A stretch of 64,000 nucleotides of DNA from Eukaryota sp. TZLM1-RC (Eukaryota > Metamonada: BaSk clade), in assembly GCA_040285825.1 (NCBI GenBank), contig JAUPSS010000004.1, forward strand, positions 3,080,550 through 3,144,549. The letters run 5' to 3'. The position numbers were made by a program, and so were the translations under genes. Below the pieces are notes generated by a model. That model saw nothing but the letters and a program-made list of their open reading frames with translations, ran no database searches and was not told where the DNA came from. Each line of letters opens with the position of its first letter. Position 1 is the stretch's first letter. Shown here one piece after another: positions 30,636 to 40,732 of the stretch.

Positions 30636-30972
30636 TTTTTATTCTGTGTTACTGATTCAATATATAATTATTTTTCGTTTCTTTTGTTCATTTTTAAACT
30701 CAATCACAACTGTCAGTTTGAATTTGTATGTTGCTAGTGATGTCGTTCTTGAAGTGACTCAAAAAAAATGAAAAAAATTTCTCATAAAATTGTGACGAAC
30801 ATCGTATTGTGGGGATTAACAAAGGCAAAATAAAACAATTATATCCAATATTTTCATTTCCTTCATGTATGTGTTCAGTGACTCCGAAAACGGAAAATTA
30901 CAACAAAAAATCTCAAACCATATAGTAAAAACTTCAAATAGATTCAAAAAGAACAATCCGATCGATCGGTGC
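30636..30972. other. Intergenic region between convergent genes
   Basis: 337 bp, AT-rich, between the stop codons of DPYD and a small minus-strand gene. No feature is supported. Confidence 0.5.
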
Positions 30973-31275
30973 TTATTTAGTTGATTCCAAATGACTTATT
31001 TGCTCCACTAGATGAGCATGACCTTCGGCCACGAATTCCAAAGTTTGTCCACAAAACTGATTCCACTGTTGATCCATTGAATCATGGAATGAGTCAATGT
31101 CCTTCAAAAAAGAGTCCATTTCCAGGCATGCAGAATCAAAGGCTTCATCTAAAGAGGAGCAAGAACGTCTGATTTGTGACCATGTGGTGTGAAGTTTAGC
31201 AATGCGGTCATCAACAATCTTTTGGGTACTGGCAAGAGCTCGAAGTTCAGAAAGGGTTGACATTGGCTTCAACAA
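30973..31275 (-). CDS. Small helical/coiled-coil protein, unknown (96-100 aa)
   Basis: The ORF is intact and encodes a protein that is almost entirely helical (ELRALASTQKIVDDRIAKLH, FDSACLEMDSFLKDIDSFHDSM, EFVAEGHAHLVEQISHLE). Two starts are possible; the second Met (31263, MSTLSEL) reads like a natural N-terminus. Size and helical character recall subunits of BLOC-1/BORC-type complexes, but I cannot assign it to one. It ends convergently with DPYD. Confidence 0.6.
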   Translation of the reverse strand: MLKPMSTLSELRALASTQKIVDDRIAKLHTTWSQIRRSCSSLDEAFDSACLEMDSFLKDIDSFHDSMDQQWNQFCGQTLEFVAEGHAHLVEQISHLESTK

Positions 31276-31336
31276 CGCTGTTCAGATATGAAGAAAAGTA
31301 ACTGGTTGAGATACTATACTAGTTTTTACGGCCTGT

Positions 31337-32018
31337 GGGAAATTCCCATTAGAACACGATCAATTTTCGTGTGGAATAATTACAAAAACTATCTACTAGA
31401 TAGGTACTGAGGCCTTTCATTACCACTCATTCTAGCTTCAGCAATTGTAAACATATTCAGACAAGCCAGCTTATTTCTATTGAAAAGCTTTGTTGAGCCT
31501 TTGTTAGTACAAATTTGTTACGAACAAATTCTATTGCAATATTGTATCAATCTGTGTGGATAATGTTGTTGAATTTATAGCTCTTCTGTTTGAGCATTGG
31601 TTTGTTTTAAATCTAGAGTATTAGACCAAAAGTCAAATTGCTGAGGTGGTTTGAATTTCGTAATTTGGGCTAATGCATTGGACATTTTCAGCGTCTGTGT
31701 AGATGATAAATCATCAGTTATTGTTTGTTTAACAATTGTCCATATTGTTCTTGTATCAATGGGAAAATATTCAGGGCCTACAGTGGTTGAAACAGGAGAA
31801 ATATGATAAGGTTTTTCTCTCTACTGGAGATATATTGGACAATTGTAATTGCTGGTTTTAGGAATATTTAAGGATCTGTTTCCACAGCGTCTGCAAGAAA
31901 ATGTATATTCACTGGAAATATGTTATCAACTAAATTCTCGTCATTGACCAAATTCTCAATTTGACAAGTAAATGGCTCAATAAGACCTTCAAATATGTCT
32001 CTAAGTTCATTATTTCTT
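31337..32018 (-). pseudogene. Fanzor-like remnant, copy 3, internally deleted
   Basis: On the minus strand, 32018-31515 matches copy 1 positions about 4420-4925 (helical N-terminal half). It then jumps straight to the C-terminal segment equivalent to copy 1 from about 5790 (KLFNRNKLACLNMFTIAEARMSGNERPQYL). About 865 bp, including RuvC-I and most of the zinc ribbon, are missing. Sequence shared with copy 1 ends near 31337, at a gggaatt-containing stretch. It has stops and frameshifts. The 5' side is cut by a gypsy 3'-end fragment. The terminal NRNK is shared with the other copies. Confidence 0.75.
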
Positions 32019-32139
32019 ATATATTCATATAAGCTGATTTGTTTTGAAAAAGGGAAGCAGCAGTGTTAGCGCCCTAAGGCTTAGATTATATGAATGGAAA
32101 ATAAATCCTCTTTGTTTTAACTCCACGACTTGAGGCAAC
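32018..32139 (+). repeat. Gypsy 3'-end fragment: polypurine tract plus diverged LTR
   Basis: From 32018 the sequence matches, in plus orientation, the last internal bases of the gypsy element (attcatataagctgattt, then gaaaaagggaagcagcag). A related LTR beginning TGTTAGCGCCCTAAGGCTTA follows at 32064 and ends in GAGGCAAC near 32139. It is more diverged than the two LTRs of the full element. The rest of the element is absent. Confidence 0.75.
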
Positions 32140-32551
32140 TTTGACACAGAATTCCATCACATACCAGATTCTGTTTCCACTTCCCAATGCCACCACCAAC
32201 GAAGCAAGCTCGTCTGAAGGATGTCATTACAATACCAGACAACCCCCCCCCCCCCACGAAGCAATAATTCTTCAATCTCCACCTTATCTACCATAACAAC
32301 CTCTCCTTTCATTGTTACTCCAAATAAGTTCATTTTATTGAATTGTTGTTTAGTCGAAAATTGGTTCTGTAATTTGTTATTCCAATATTCTGGAATTCAG
32401 CAATTCCAAAATGAAAAAGTTGGAATTTAAAAATATGATTAAACTATCATTTTATCGAAGATGGTTTGTTTAAAATAGGTAAAGTTCTTTACTATTCGCA
32501 ATAATAGTCCAATATCCACACATTATGTACACAATAATCCTAAACCCAACC
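32140..32551 (+). other. Intergenic region with a 13-base C run
   Basis: It contains a homopolymer of 13 C at about 32243-32255, flanked by two copies of an acgaagcaa-containing motif (near 32200 and 32256). A short peptide starting MPPPTKQARLKDV (ATG at 32189) runs into the C tract. No gene can be supported. Confidence 0.35.
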
Positions 32552-33427
32552 CTAACCTAAATTTGATATGAAGGTTTGAATTAATGATCTAGCTCCTATG
32601 GCAATAACGATTGCTAATGTTGCAACCATCAACACCATCACTTTGGACCCTTTCCCTGTTCGTTTGTCCAGTTCATCCAATTCTTTGACTATACTGCCAC
32701 ACAAAATCTTTACAATATAATCCCCATATGTAAAACCAAACCCTGACCCCTGTGCTTGCCGAATTTCTTGTCTTTCACTCACATAGTCATCTACAACGTC
32801 CAGATTGTTTATTGTATCATCCCAATGGTTGAGGTAGCTCATGGTCCTATCATCATCAGTACATGCTACAATAGAAACAAACACGTTATCAGGCTTGTTT
32901 TTCAATGCTCTTTTGAACGAATTGATATCAGAGTGACCATATTCATCAGAAGGCTGGCCATCAGTAATGACAATTACCAATAATTTCTTACATGCCTCGG
33001 TACCAGTTAACACATCATGCTTATCAGCTACAACTTGATTAAAAACCTTGGTAAGCGGAGTGACACCTGATGGACGACGATTGAAGAGAACTTCGACTTG
33101 ATGTGGTGACGTGACGTTGTTCATACCACTAGAGTTGAGGAAATAGACATCGATGCCATCAGAGTCTAGGGTAGTAGCTAGTTGTGCAATAACAGAAACC
33201 TGGCTTTTAAGTTCATCCCATCTAGTTCTAAATGGAGCAGAACTGTGAGTAGGGGCTACAGGAGTGTTCATGGAACCACTGTCGTCTCCAATAAGTACAA
33301 TATCAAAACCTTCAAGTTGACGCAGATGCATGGCCATTGGTTCGGAGATTTCATAGTCTCGCACTAGTTTAAGGAACCGTTCATGTGGAGAAAGTATAGG
33401 AGCATCAAGACCTTCTGTGTGGTACAT
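32552..33427 (-). CDS. von Willebrand factor A domain protein with C-terminal membrane anchor
   Basis: 291 intact residues. A vWA domain spans about residues 45-225. It has a MIDAS metal site start IVLIGDDSGSMNT (DxSxS), a threonine-containing loop RRPSGVTPLTKVF and the later VIVITDGQPSDE motif. These domains bind protein ligands through a divalent cation. The C-terminal 25 residues contain one hydrophobic helix (VMVLMVATLAIVIAIGA) with only about eight residues after it, so the protein looks tail-anchored with vWA in the cytosol. No signal peptide is visible. The DNA transposon at 33465 sits just upstream of its start, in the promoter region. Confidence 0.85.
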   Translation of the reverse strand: MYHTEGLDAPILSPHERFLKLVRDYEISEPMAMHLRQLEGFDIVLIGDDSGSMNTPVAPTHSSAPFRTRWDELKSQVSVIAQLATTLDSDGIDVYFLNSSGMNNVTSPHQVEVLFNRRPSGVTPLTKVFNQVVADKHDVLTGTEACKKLLVIVITDGQPSDEYGHSDINSFKRALKNKPDNVFVSIVACTDDDRTMSYLNHWDDTINNLDVVDDYVSERQEIRQAQGSGFGFTYGDYIVKILCGSIVKELDELDKRTGKGSKVMVLMVATLAIVIAIGARSLIQTFISNLG

Positions 33428-33464
33428 TTAAGCAAGAGGGATATTGAGGAAGAAAATATTTTTT

Positions 33465-33520
33465 GAGACTGACTAAATCCAAAACTAGTTACAAAATTGA
33501 CTAGATACAAAATCAATCTC
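33465..33520 (+). repeat. Terminal inverted repeat, left
   Basis: 56 bp, identical to the reverse complement of 34323-34378. Sequences diverge immediately inside. Confidence 0.9.
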
Positions 33521-33586
33521 CTCACTTGTTCTTTGATGACTTCAGTCAAATCCAAATGTTCTTGATACTGGATAATAAACACCATT

Positions 33587-34290
33587 TTATTGTTGACTAC
33601 TGATGACTGTCTCTCTTACATGCTCAAACAACGATGGGTCTCTCCTTTGTCTAATTTGTTTATTCTTTGATGCTGGTGGTCTACCTCTGGTGCGCTTTGT
33701 TGCAACAACAGGTGGTTGTGGACCTTTCAAGCCAATATCTAGAAGTTCTTTGAGCTTTGGAAGAATCATCACCTTGCTGGTTTCTGAAAGCATATGCAGT
33801 TCATTCAACACCACATCATATTCTGACTGCTCTTGTGATTCTTCCTCAACATTCTGTTGCTCGGAATTACAAAATATCAGTGTAATTCCTCCATATGTTG
33901 CTGGGCCCACCAGAGCCGATATCCAGAATATCCTGATAGGTTAGGGAGTTTCGGATGGTTATGTGTTCCGTCACTACTTTTGACCTTCCAAATGCTGTTT
34001 TCCATTGATAAATAAACTCTGAACGTACAATCTTGCTTTATTGACCTAGAATAGTCTACAACATCATGAGTTTCTGTTGAGATTTCATCAAGGACCGAAT
34101 CAACTTCACTAGAAAACTGACCTTGGGTACAATGGAGGTAAGTGAAGATATCACTAGTAGAGGCAGAGATGTAGAGGACGAAGCCTTCTCGGAAACCCCA
34201 CACTTTAATAGCATTGATAAGGGAATCACGACAGGTGGAGGAGAGTAGGGGTGCATGAGTTGTTTCTAACAGTGAGGGATGTGACGTCAT
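33587..34290 (-). CDS. Transposon protein: FAR1-like zinc domain (34290-33877) and AT-hook tail (33910-33587), frame break between
   Basis: The first ORF (137 aa) has spaced cysteines and ends CTFRVYLSMENSIWKVKSSDGTHNHPK, the CxFR...WxVK...HNH pattern of FAR1-type DNA-binding domains. The second ORF (107 aa) has an acidic linker and the AT-hook-like KRTRGRPPASKNK. They overlap by 34 bp in different frames, and no GT-AG intron I tried joins them. It may therefore be a frameshifted gene or two proteins. Start and stop lie only 32 and 66 bp from the inverted repeats. It would bind DNA in the nucleus, perhaps the element's own ends. Confidence 0.6.
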
Positions 34291-34322
34291 GTGTTGGTAA
34301 ACAGAAGTGGAAACAGTGCAGC

Positions 34323-34378
34323 GAGATTGATTTTGTATCTAGTCAATTTTGTAACTAGTTTTGGATTTAGTCAGTCTC
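34323..34378 (-). repeat. Terminal inverted repeat, right
   Basis: 56 bp, the inverted partner of 33465-33520. It is followed by the 8-bp target duplication. Confidence 0.9.
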
Positions 34379-34386
34379 TATTTTTT

Positions 34387-35318
34387 TTGCCTCGTCAATT
34401 TTTTCCAAACATTTCCAACCTACCTATGCCTTTCACTGGTATGAGTGTAACTGGGCTGAGGAAAGAGAGCTTCATAAGGGGATGCTGTGATAGTCATTGA
34501 AAAATTGTCTTTATTCATAAAATACATTTTCTTGCTGCCTCCTTAGATTCTTCCGAAACCGAAACCATCCACTTAAACCTCCACAATCACACCGCATTCC
34601 CCTCAGTTTTTATCACTCGCACCGTTAACGCTCTTGTCCGTCATCTTTCTTTTACTCATCCTATTTTAACCCAGTTTGAGGAGATTCTACAATGGAGTCC
34701 AAATACAACACCAAGTGATGACGTGAAAGTTTCTATTACCACCTTCAAACTTAAACTCATAGCCTCTATCAAATATGGAGAGAAGTGCTCTGTATTGAGC
34801 TCAGGCTTTATCTATAAATACATAAACGACTGGGTAATCTTTATTCATTCAGTTTTTGCCTGGTTGAAGTTGATTACGGTCAAGAAATTTGATGAAGTTT
34901 TGTTTGTTCATTTACTGATTCTGTATTCACTGTTGATAATTCAGAGGTTACTTTTGGTGATTCTTCATTTAATAGTCATTTGTCCCAAACTCTTGTTGGT
35001 ATTAACAATTCATCTCCTTTGCCTTTGTTTAATATATTGTTGATATAGATGTTTTAATTTTTTCTACTGATTCTATTATTATTTAAAACCGTTCTTGTTC
35101 GTAATGCTAATGATGGTCACTTTGAATTAACCAAAGCTATTTTTCCTATGAATGATGCCAATTTTGTACAACTTGAAGGTAAAGTTTTTGATATTAAAAT
35201 CAATACTAAAGTTAATGGTACCAATGTTGATATTTCTGATTCAACTTCCAATTTTGATGCCTCAATTGTGCTCAATAAATCTAATCTTACCTTGACCATT
35301 GTTGACCTTTTTCAGTAT
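34387..35318 (+). other. Decayed coding-like sequence of unknown origin
   Basis: An ATG-less frame from 34501 reads through to about 34905 (SSETETIHLNLHNHTAFP, then TRTVNALVRHLSFTHPILTQ). It is followed in shifted frames by DSVFTVDNSEVTFGDSSFNS and, at 35148-35317, NDANFVQLEGKVFDIKINT. This has protein-like composition and could be one broken gene cut by the family C insertion at 35329, but I recognise no domain. Confidence 0.35.
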
Positions 35319-35377
35319 ATAGTAAATTTTTTTGTATATTTTTATTTATTCCAACAAAAACAAACTATACGACAGGG

Positions 35378-36590
35378 TTAAAATTCTATGTCTTTATAAC
35401 CCAAATCAGCCAAGAAGAATTGACTGGAGGTTCTTCTTTCATCAACGCGTCCAAGAGATAACAAATCTGAAGATAATAAGGGAACAACACCATTGAAAAT
35501 TGAAAATACAATTCTGTTCTGCCAAAAACTCTTGTCAAAAACTGTTCCAGTACGTTGTTTCACAAATTCAACAAGATCATCCAGAAAAGATAAAGCAAGA
35601 GGTCCAAGCGAGCCATGAAGGGAAACTGCAAATGGACAGAGGACATAATGAGTATGCGATTCTGCATTTAAGGATAACAATTTTGCTTTATATTTGTCAA
35701 TTTTGGCTTTTTTGGAAACAGTTAAGGGGTCCCTATATTTTGATTGAGCCATTGGAATAAAAGAATCATTACAGGCATCAGTAGATCTCACATCTGTAAT
35801 AATGGTAGTACCTTCAAGACCTTCAAGCATTAAATCACCTCTATTTCGACCAAACGAATTCACAGTATCTTCATCAACCAAACGGGAAAGTAGTGGTTCT
35901 AAATAGGAAACAATTCTATGTGATTTTGACATACAATAGAGTTGATCTCTTACCGCATCATGAACTTTTGATCGGAAAGTAATAAAATGTTTACAATTGA
36001 ATAAATGATTTGGAGAAATTTTTGATCCACATTTACAAATCAAATTATAGGGCACGTTATCAGGCCAAATAAGACAACGAAAGCGCATTGTACAAGAAAA
36101 TTCGGTATCATTTAAAAGAAGACCATATATTTGAGGAATCTGAGTAATTAAACACAAAGAGGAACTGTTTTGGACATCTAAAAAAAGTTGCGAAAGCGGG
36201 ATTATCTTTTTTGGCCGAGCCAAGACGAACATTAAAATCCAAGCCTTCAAAAAATATGGTTAACTTGTGTTGCAATTTTTTAACACAATACCTCAAATTA
36301 ACTAGTGTTCTAGATGGTATTTTCTGTACGTTGTCGGGAAAACAATTACTCCAAATCTCAGAGGGCAAACAATCAAGTGCATTTTGTAAGTCTCTAAGAA
36401 AATTATTGTTTGTAAAATTCAATAAATTAACATCATTGGGACAACGGTTGCAAAATTCAAAAACAAAATTTTTCCCTCCACCAAGAAAAGCAGCTTGACA
36501 GAAAATAGACGATTTAGTAAAATTAAAGCCACCAAAATTTGATGATGACAATACATGACTTCGAATTGGTTCAGGATTGACATCAATCAA
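35378..36590 (-). pseudogene. Family C RLE domain, copy 1
   Basis: Two overlapping minus-strand frames (36590-36108 and 36250-35378) with one frameshift near 36180. They encode the post-RT linker (FNFTKSSIFCQAAFLGGGKNFVFEF), the CCHC zinc motif, the RLE catalytic core (RGDL...TDVRSTDACND) and the C-terminal block (YVLCPFAVSLHGSLG, KSFWQNRIVFSIFNGV). The copy at 61.4-62.5 kb is closely similar. Confidence 0.75.
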
Positions 36591-36803
36591 AGATGCAAAA
36601 AAATTTTGTTCTCAAATAGTTAAATGAGCGGCAAAACTCACGTGGAATATCAGGAGATGGTGTTCTTAAAATGTGAGTAATTTTACCGGAGTAGCAAATT
36701 TTTAAGATAAAAAACTTGATATGTTTCTCAATTTCAAATGACGAAATTGTGTCAAGTTCAGAACCCAATTCATTAAAAGATTATTCAATTCTTCAGTAAT
36801 TTT

Positions 36804-37737
36804 CAAATTTTTATTCAACAACAAATATGAAATACACAATTAAAACTCCACATCCTCAAAACCTGCCTCCCCTACATTAAAACAATTAATCGCTAAAGAT
36901 TCAGAAAATTTCCCAAAAGAAGATAGTGAATCAGAAATTAGTGTTACCATTCCCTTAAAAATAGAAAATACAATCCTGTTTTGCCAGTAAACACGATTGA
37001 AAATTCTTCCAGTTCTTTCCTTTACAACTACAACAAAATCCTCAAGGAAAGCCATAGCAGCCTTACCTAGAGATCCAAGCAAAGAAAAAACAAATGGACA
37101 TAAATTATATTGGGCATGAGAATTTTCATTAACCGAGGAAATGGGTTTCGCATATTTAGCAATTTTATATTTTTCGCCTGCAAGAAGAGGATTATTTACA
37201 TCCGAGTTAATGAAATGTTCGTTAGAGGAATTACAAGGGTCAATAGACATGGCGTCCAAAATAGTAAAACTACCATTTAAACCGGGAACAACTAGATCAC
37301 CTCTAGTCAAACCCATAGAAGCTCTGTTGTAACGCGTACTGTCAATATTGGGATCATCAAGAATTAATTTTGATAACAGCGGTTCTAAAAAGGAATCTAC
37401 ACGATATGATTTGCACATTACATAAATTTGGTCCCTGACGTTATTATGCACTTTGCTTCTATACGTAATGAAATGTTTACAGTTCAAAAGATGAGTAAAC
37501 AAAAGAGGTTTACCACATTTACAAGTTAAATGATTGGGCAAATTGTTTGGCCACAGAAAACAACGAAAACGCATGTTTAAAAGCCATTCATTGTCTTTTA
37601 GCAAAAGTCCATAAACAGAGGGAACTTGAGTTACTAAAGCAGCAGCAGAACTATCACGAATATCCTTTAAAAAATTACCGAAAGCGGGATTTTTAGTTTT
37701 GGCCAAGCCAAGTCTTACTTCATAATCCAAGCCTAAT
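36804..37737 (-). mobile_element. RLE-type LINE, family A, 5'-truncated, nested in family C
   Basis: 934 bp inserted into the family C copy with the 10-bp target duplication cagtaatttt (36794-36803 and 37738-37747). The uninterrupted family C sequence is preserved at 62865-62895. Only the 3' part is present: an open frame 37730-36840 (296 aa) covers the RLE domain with CKCGKPLLFTHLLNCKHF and RGDLVVPGLNGSFTILDAMS. The 3' end is gttgaataaaaa. It differs from the family A copy at 41.7-42.6 kb by 4 residues by my count, so both are recent. Confidence 0.93.
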
Positions 37738-38222
37738 CAGTAATTTTTGGAACATTTCCAAGCCAGCATGCTAGGAAACGAAAAGCATCTGCGGAATAGT
37801 TAAGAAAACGAATTTCAACACCATCAATGGTTAATCTATCTTTTACCTTTCCTGTGAGGAGACATTTGTCAGCATTAAGCAAAAGACCAATAGCTCGGTA
37901 AAACAGTGATGCTTCAGAAGCAATTTCAATTAAAACATTTAATGGACCAATAATTGAGATATCATCCATGTATCCTACTATCTTCAACATAGGATAGCAA
38001 TTACTGAAATGAATCAAAGACTTGTAAATTGCTAAACAAAAGAGTAATGGCCCAAAGGGAACACCTTGCTTAACTTCGGAAGACGAAAATAGAGTACAAG
38101 ATTCATAAATTAGTTCACCGGCTTTGCCATAAAATAAATAAAAATAGCTGGATAATTCTGGAAATTCTTTTTGGATAACTTCATAAACTGCACCTCGATG
38201 TATTAACTTATTTCTTAAAATC

Positions 38223-39167
38223 TTAATTGAAAATAAAATTCTGATTATAAGAATTCAAAAATAAATCAGAAGTCAATGCAGCAACTGATGCACCATCAAT
38301 TGTTTTAATTCCAAATTGAAGAGGTGCTAAAAGTTTTGCAGCCTTGGAAGCAACACGATTAAACACAATTGAAGCAAGAAGACGAGTAATTGATTCGCCA
38401 ACGGCAATTGGACGAAATCCATCTGGCTTCTTACCATTTCCAGGTTTGACCAAGGCAATTAACCGAGCAGCTAGTAATTCAGTCGGAAAAATGGTATTAA
38501 GACAAACTAGATTTTGAAAATATTCTGCAAGATCGTCACATATTTTAGGAGCTTTCCTGCAATCGGATTTCAATATATCAAACGAAATACTATATGGACC
38601 TGCTGCTTTACCTTTGGGAAGATGGTTGATCGCAGTCTGTACTTCAGATAAATTTATCAGAGCATCAGTCCAAAACTTGCAAATTTTTGGCTTCGGACAA
38701 CAGAAATCTTCCACAGGATGAAGATTTTTCAATTTTCTAATTGTTTTATCAAAGGGCTTAGTCAATTGAGAGGAGAAAATAGCTTTTTTAGCTGAACCAT
38801 ATCGGCCTCTGAGACACATTTTTCTTACCAATTTTGTTTTTTGTGCACGTGACATTGAAAGTCTTGTTTTACGTAATTTCTTCAAAAGAGACTTTTTCTT
38901 TGCAAAAAATTCCCACAAATCAGTAATGGTCCAATTATTATTATTCTTCAATTGAGAAGAACAATTCCGCAGTTCCAAAGACAAACGAACGGAACTTGCG
39001 GGGCTTGTGTCAACAGGAATTTTCACAGGGGGTCTCAAAATATTCTTGGCAGTACATGCAATTTTGCATTTGCAAAATAAAACTGGCCGACCGTTGATTG
39101 ACTCAGTTAGATCTTTTTTGGGAAAAAATACAAGTGTTAGGAAAACGCATTGGAGCATTATGATCAA
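38223..39167 (-). pseudogene. Family C RT, N-terminal portion
   Basis: 314 residues on the minus strand. The region begins just inside a broken zinc finger (FCKCKIAC near residue 31), then a basic segment (KTKLVRKMCLRGRYGSAKKAIFSS). RT domains 0-2 follow: INHLPKGKAAGPYSISFDIL and PDGFRPIAVGESITRLLASIVFNRV, LQFGIKTIDGASVAAL. It ends where RT motif A should start (LNSYNQNFIFN), after a frame break. The fingers region is thus intact, but no complete polymerase is encoded. Confidence 0.75.
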
Positions 39168-39205
39168 CGTTAGATAAGGTCAAAGAATTAGATTGATAGT
39201 AAATT

Positions 39206-40654
39206 AAGTAAATTCTTTTTTGGTTCTTCCGATATTTCCAACTTATCTTCAGACTGGGTTCCCAGTCATTAAGAGAAGAAAATTAAGAGAACTGGAAATA
39301 TTCTTTTCATCTTTAAATAATATGGAACCATTATCAAGATGTAAGAAATTAACAAATTATTATTATCATACTACCAAATTTCCATAGATTTCATCATTAA
39401 AAGAATTTTATATTTATGGTCCGATTGATGTTGAATCTAATATTTCTCAAATAAAAGTTTTAAAAATTCATCCATCAATTAGATGAAACTGGTCTTTACA
39501 TAAATTAATTGAATGGAGATTTCAATTGAATGATAAACAATCAACTATTAATATCAATTATACTGGTGAATTCAAAAAGTTAATTAACAATTTAGACAAT
39601 GTTTTTAGTGATATGGATTTGCTCATAAGACCTTGGTAAAGGTGATGTTTATTTTTGAAAAAATGGAGGCTTTAATGTTGAAAGTTTGTTTAGATGCATT
39701 ACAAAAAGAGGTTTACTTAATACTTACATTAGGATTTTTCTACATATCTAGATACAACTAGTTGATGAACCGTTCTTACCATCATTTGATAAAATTTCAT
39801 TTAATCATGAATTTATTATTGTTAAGTTCGCAGGTTCAATAAAAAATATTGTATTTTAAACGAAATTTAGCAAGTCAATTTGATGTATGGATTTTAGTTC
39901 ATTAAAATGTGTCAAGGACAACCTGAAATCAGGGTAGTCACTCAAGAACTTTTCGTGCTAGGGCGTATAATATTTCTTACTTAAAATGTATTAGAAATAC
40001 AATTAACTTATTAAAAACAAAGAATATTACACACTAGAAAAACAAAATGACCAACATGGAAAAAATAAAAAAAAATAGAGAAAACATTCATGATAGATGA
40101 TTTGTTCAAAATTTCATTTAGTTATAGTGAAAATTATCTACATATATTCTCAGATTAAGGTAATAAAAATATAGATAAACTATGTCCTTTAAAGGAGACA
40201 AAAATACAAAATACTGAGTTTTATTGTTTTGATATAAGAGATTTAAAAAAAATAAATTTTCTTGGAATGATGGAACAAAGATTTAATAATAGAGGGCGTA
40301 CTATTTTTTACTAGCCAAATTATAAGATTAAACGAAGCAGAAAGTGCTCAAAAGTAACCTGCCAGAGAGAAGCAAGGTTGACCCTACCACATATACTGGA
40401 ATCTGGGAAAACAGAGGGATTGGAATTAGGTATTTTCCCCAGGAGTTAATTGCTACTAATTCAGTTAGTAATTTTGCAGAGTATTTTTATATTCGAAACA
40501 ACTTTTTCCGCAAATAGCAAACAACATATCAAAAAATGGTTGATTTAAGAACTGATATTTAAGACTTTATTTCAACTTTCTGTTGTGATTTGAACCTTTC
40601 TTCATTTTTACCTTTTGTTTGATTTTGTGGTTATGGGTTTAAACAATTTTCAAT
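39206..40654 (+). other. Decayed AT-rich region, no gene supported
   Basis: Broken plus-strand frames such as LKEFYIYGPIDVESNISQIKVLKIHPS (39394-39480) look like a degraded leucine-rich protein. Stops are frequent and I cannot identify a family. No repeat boundary is seen before the family B fragment near 40655. Confidence 0.35.
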
Positions 40655-40732
40655 TGTATTAACCAAACGAAGATTTGGAATGTGTGCTACTAATGAACCT
40701 TTTGTAACAAAAATGAGATTATATTTGAACAT

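Larger units (their letters stand above)
33465..34378 (-). mobile_element. Short MULE-like DNA transposon (914 bp)
   Basis: Identical 56-bp terminal inverted repeats lie at 33465-33520 and 34323-34378 (each starts gagactgactaaatcc reading inward). They are flanked by the 8-bp direct repeat tatttttt (33457-33464 and 34379-34386). The interior is almost filled by one minus-strand coding region with a FAR1-like zinc domain and an AT-hook, and there is no transposase catalytic domain. FAR1-type domains and 8-9 bp duplications are typical of Mutator-like elements, so I place it there; hAT elements also make 8-bp duplications. Perfect repeats suggest recent movement, probably driven by a transposase supplied elsewhere. 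Confidence 0.85.
35329..39195 (-). mobile_element. RLE-type LINE, family C copy 1 (contains nested family A)
   Basis: Flanked by the 10-bp direct repeat atagtaaatt (35319-35328 and 39196-39205). From 5' (39195) it has a zinc-finger-adjacent leader, an RT N-terminal part at 39167-38223 (LPKGKAAGP, RPIAVGESITRLLASIVF), the RT catalytic region with MDDISI at 38017-37733 plus broken frames, then the nested element. RT C-terminus and RLE resume from 36803 down to 35378. RLE landmarks: CKCGSKISPNHLFNCKHF and RGDLMLEGLEG with Asp 13 residues after the first. 5'-truncated relative to family E, with several frameshifts. The 3' end has a tttattggaataaa-like tail. Confidence 0.88.

Noticed and set aside
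32243-32255. 13-C run as a functional element
   Set aside because: A single homopolymer with no associated structure; it may also be a length artefact.
33877-33910. An intron joining the two ORFs of the small DNA transposon
   Set aside because: The only nearby GT donor (gtgggccc) gives either a stop codon or the wrong phase with each available AG.
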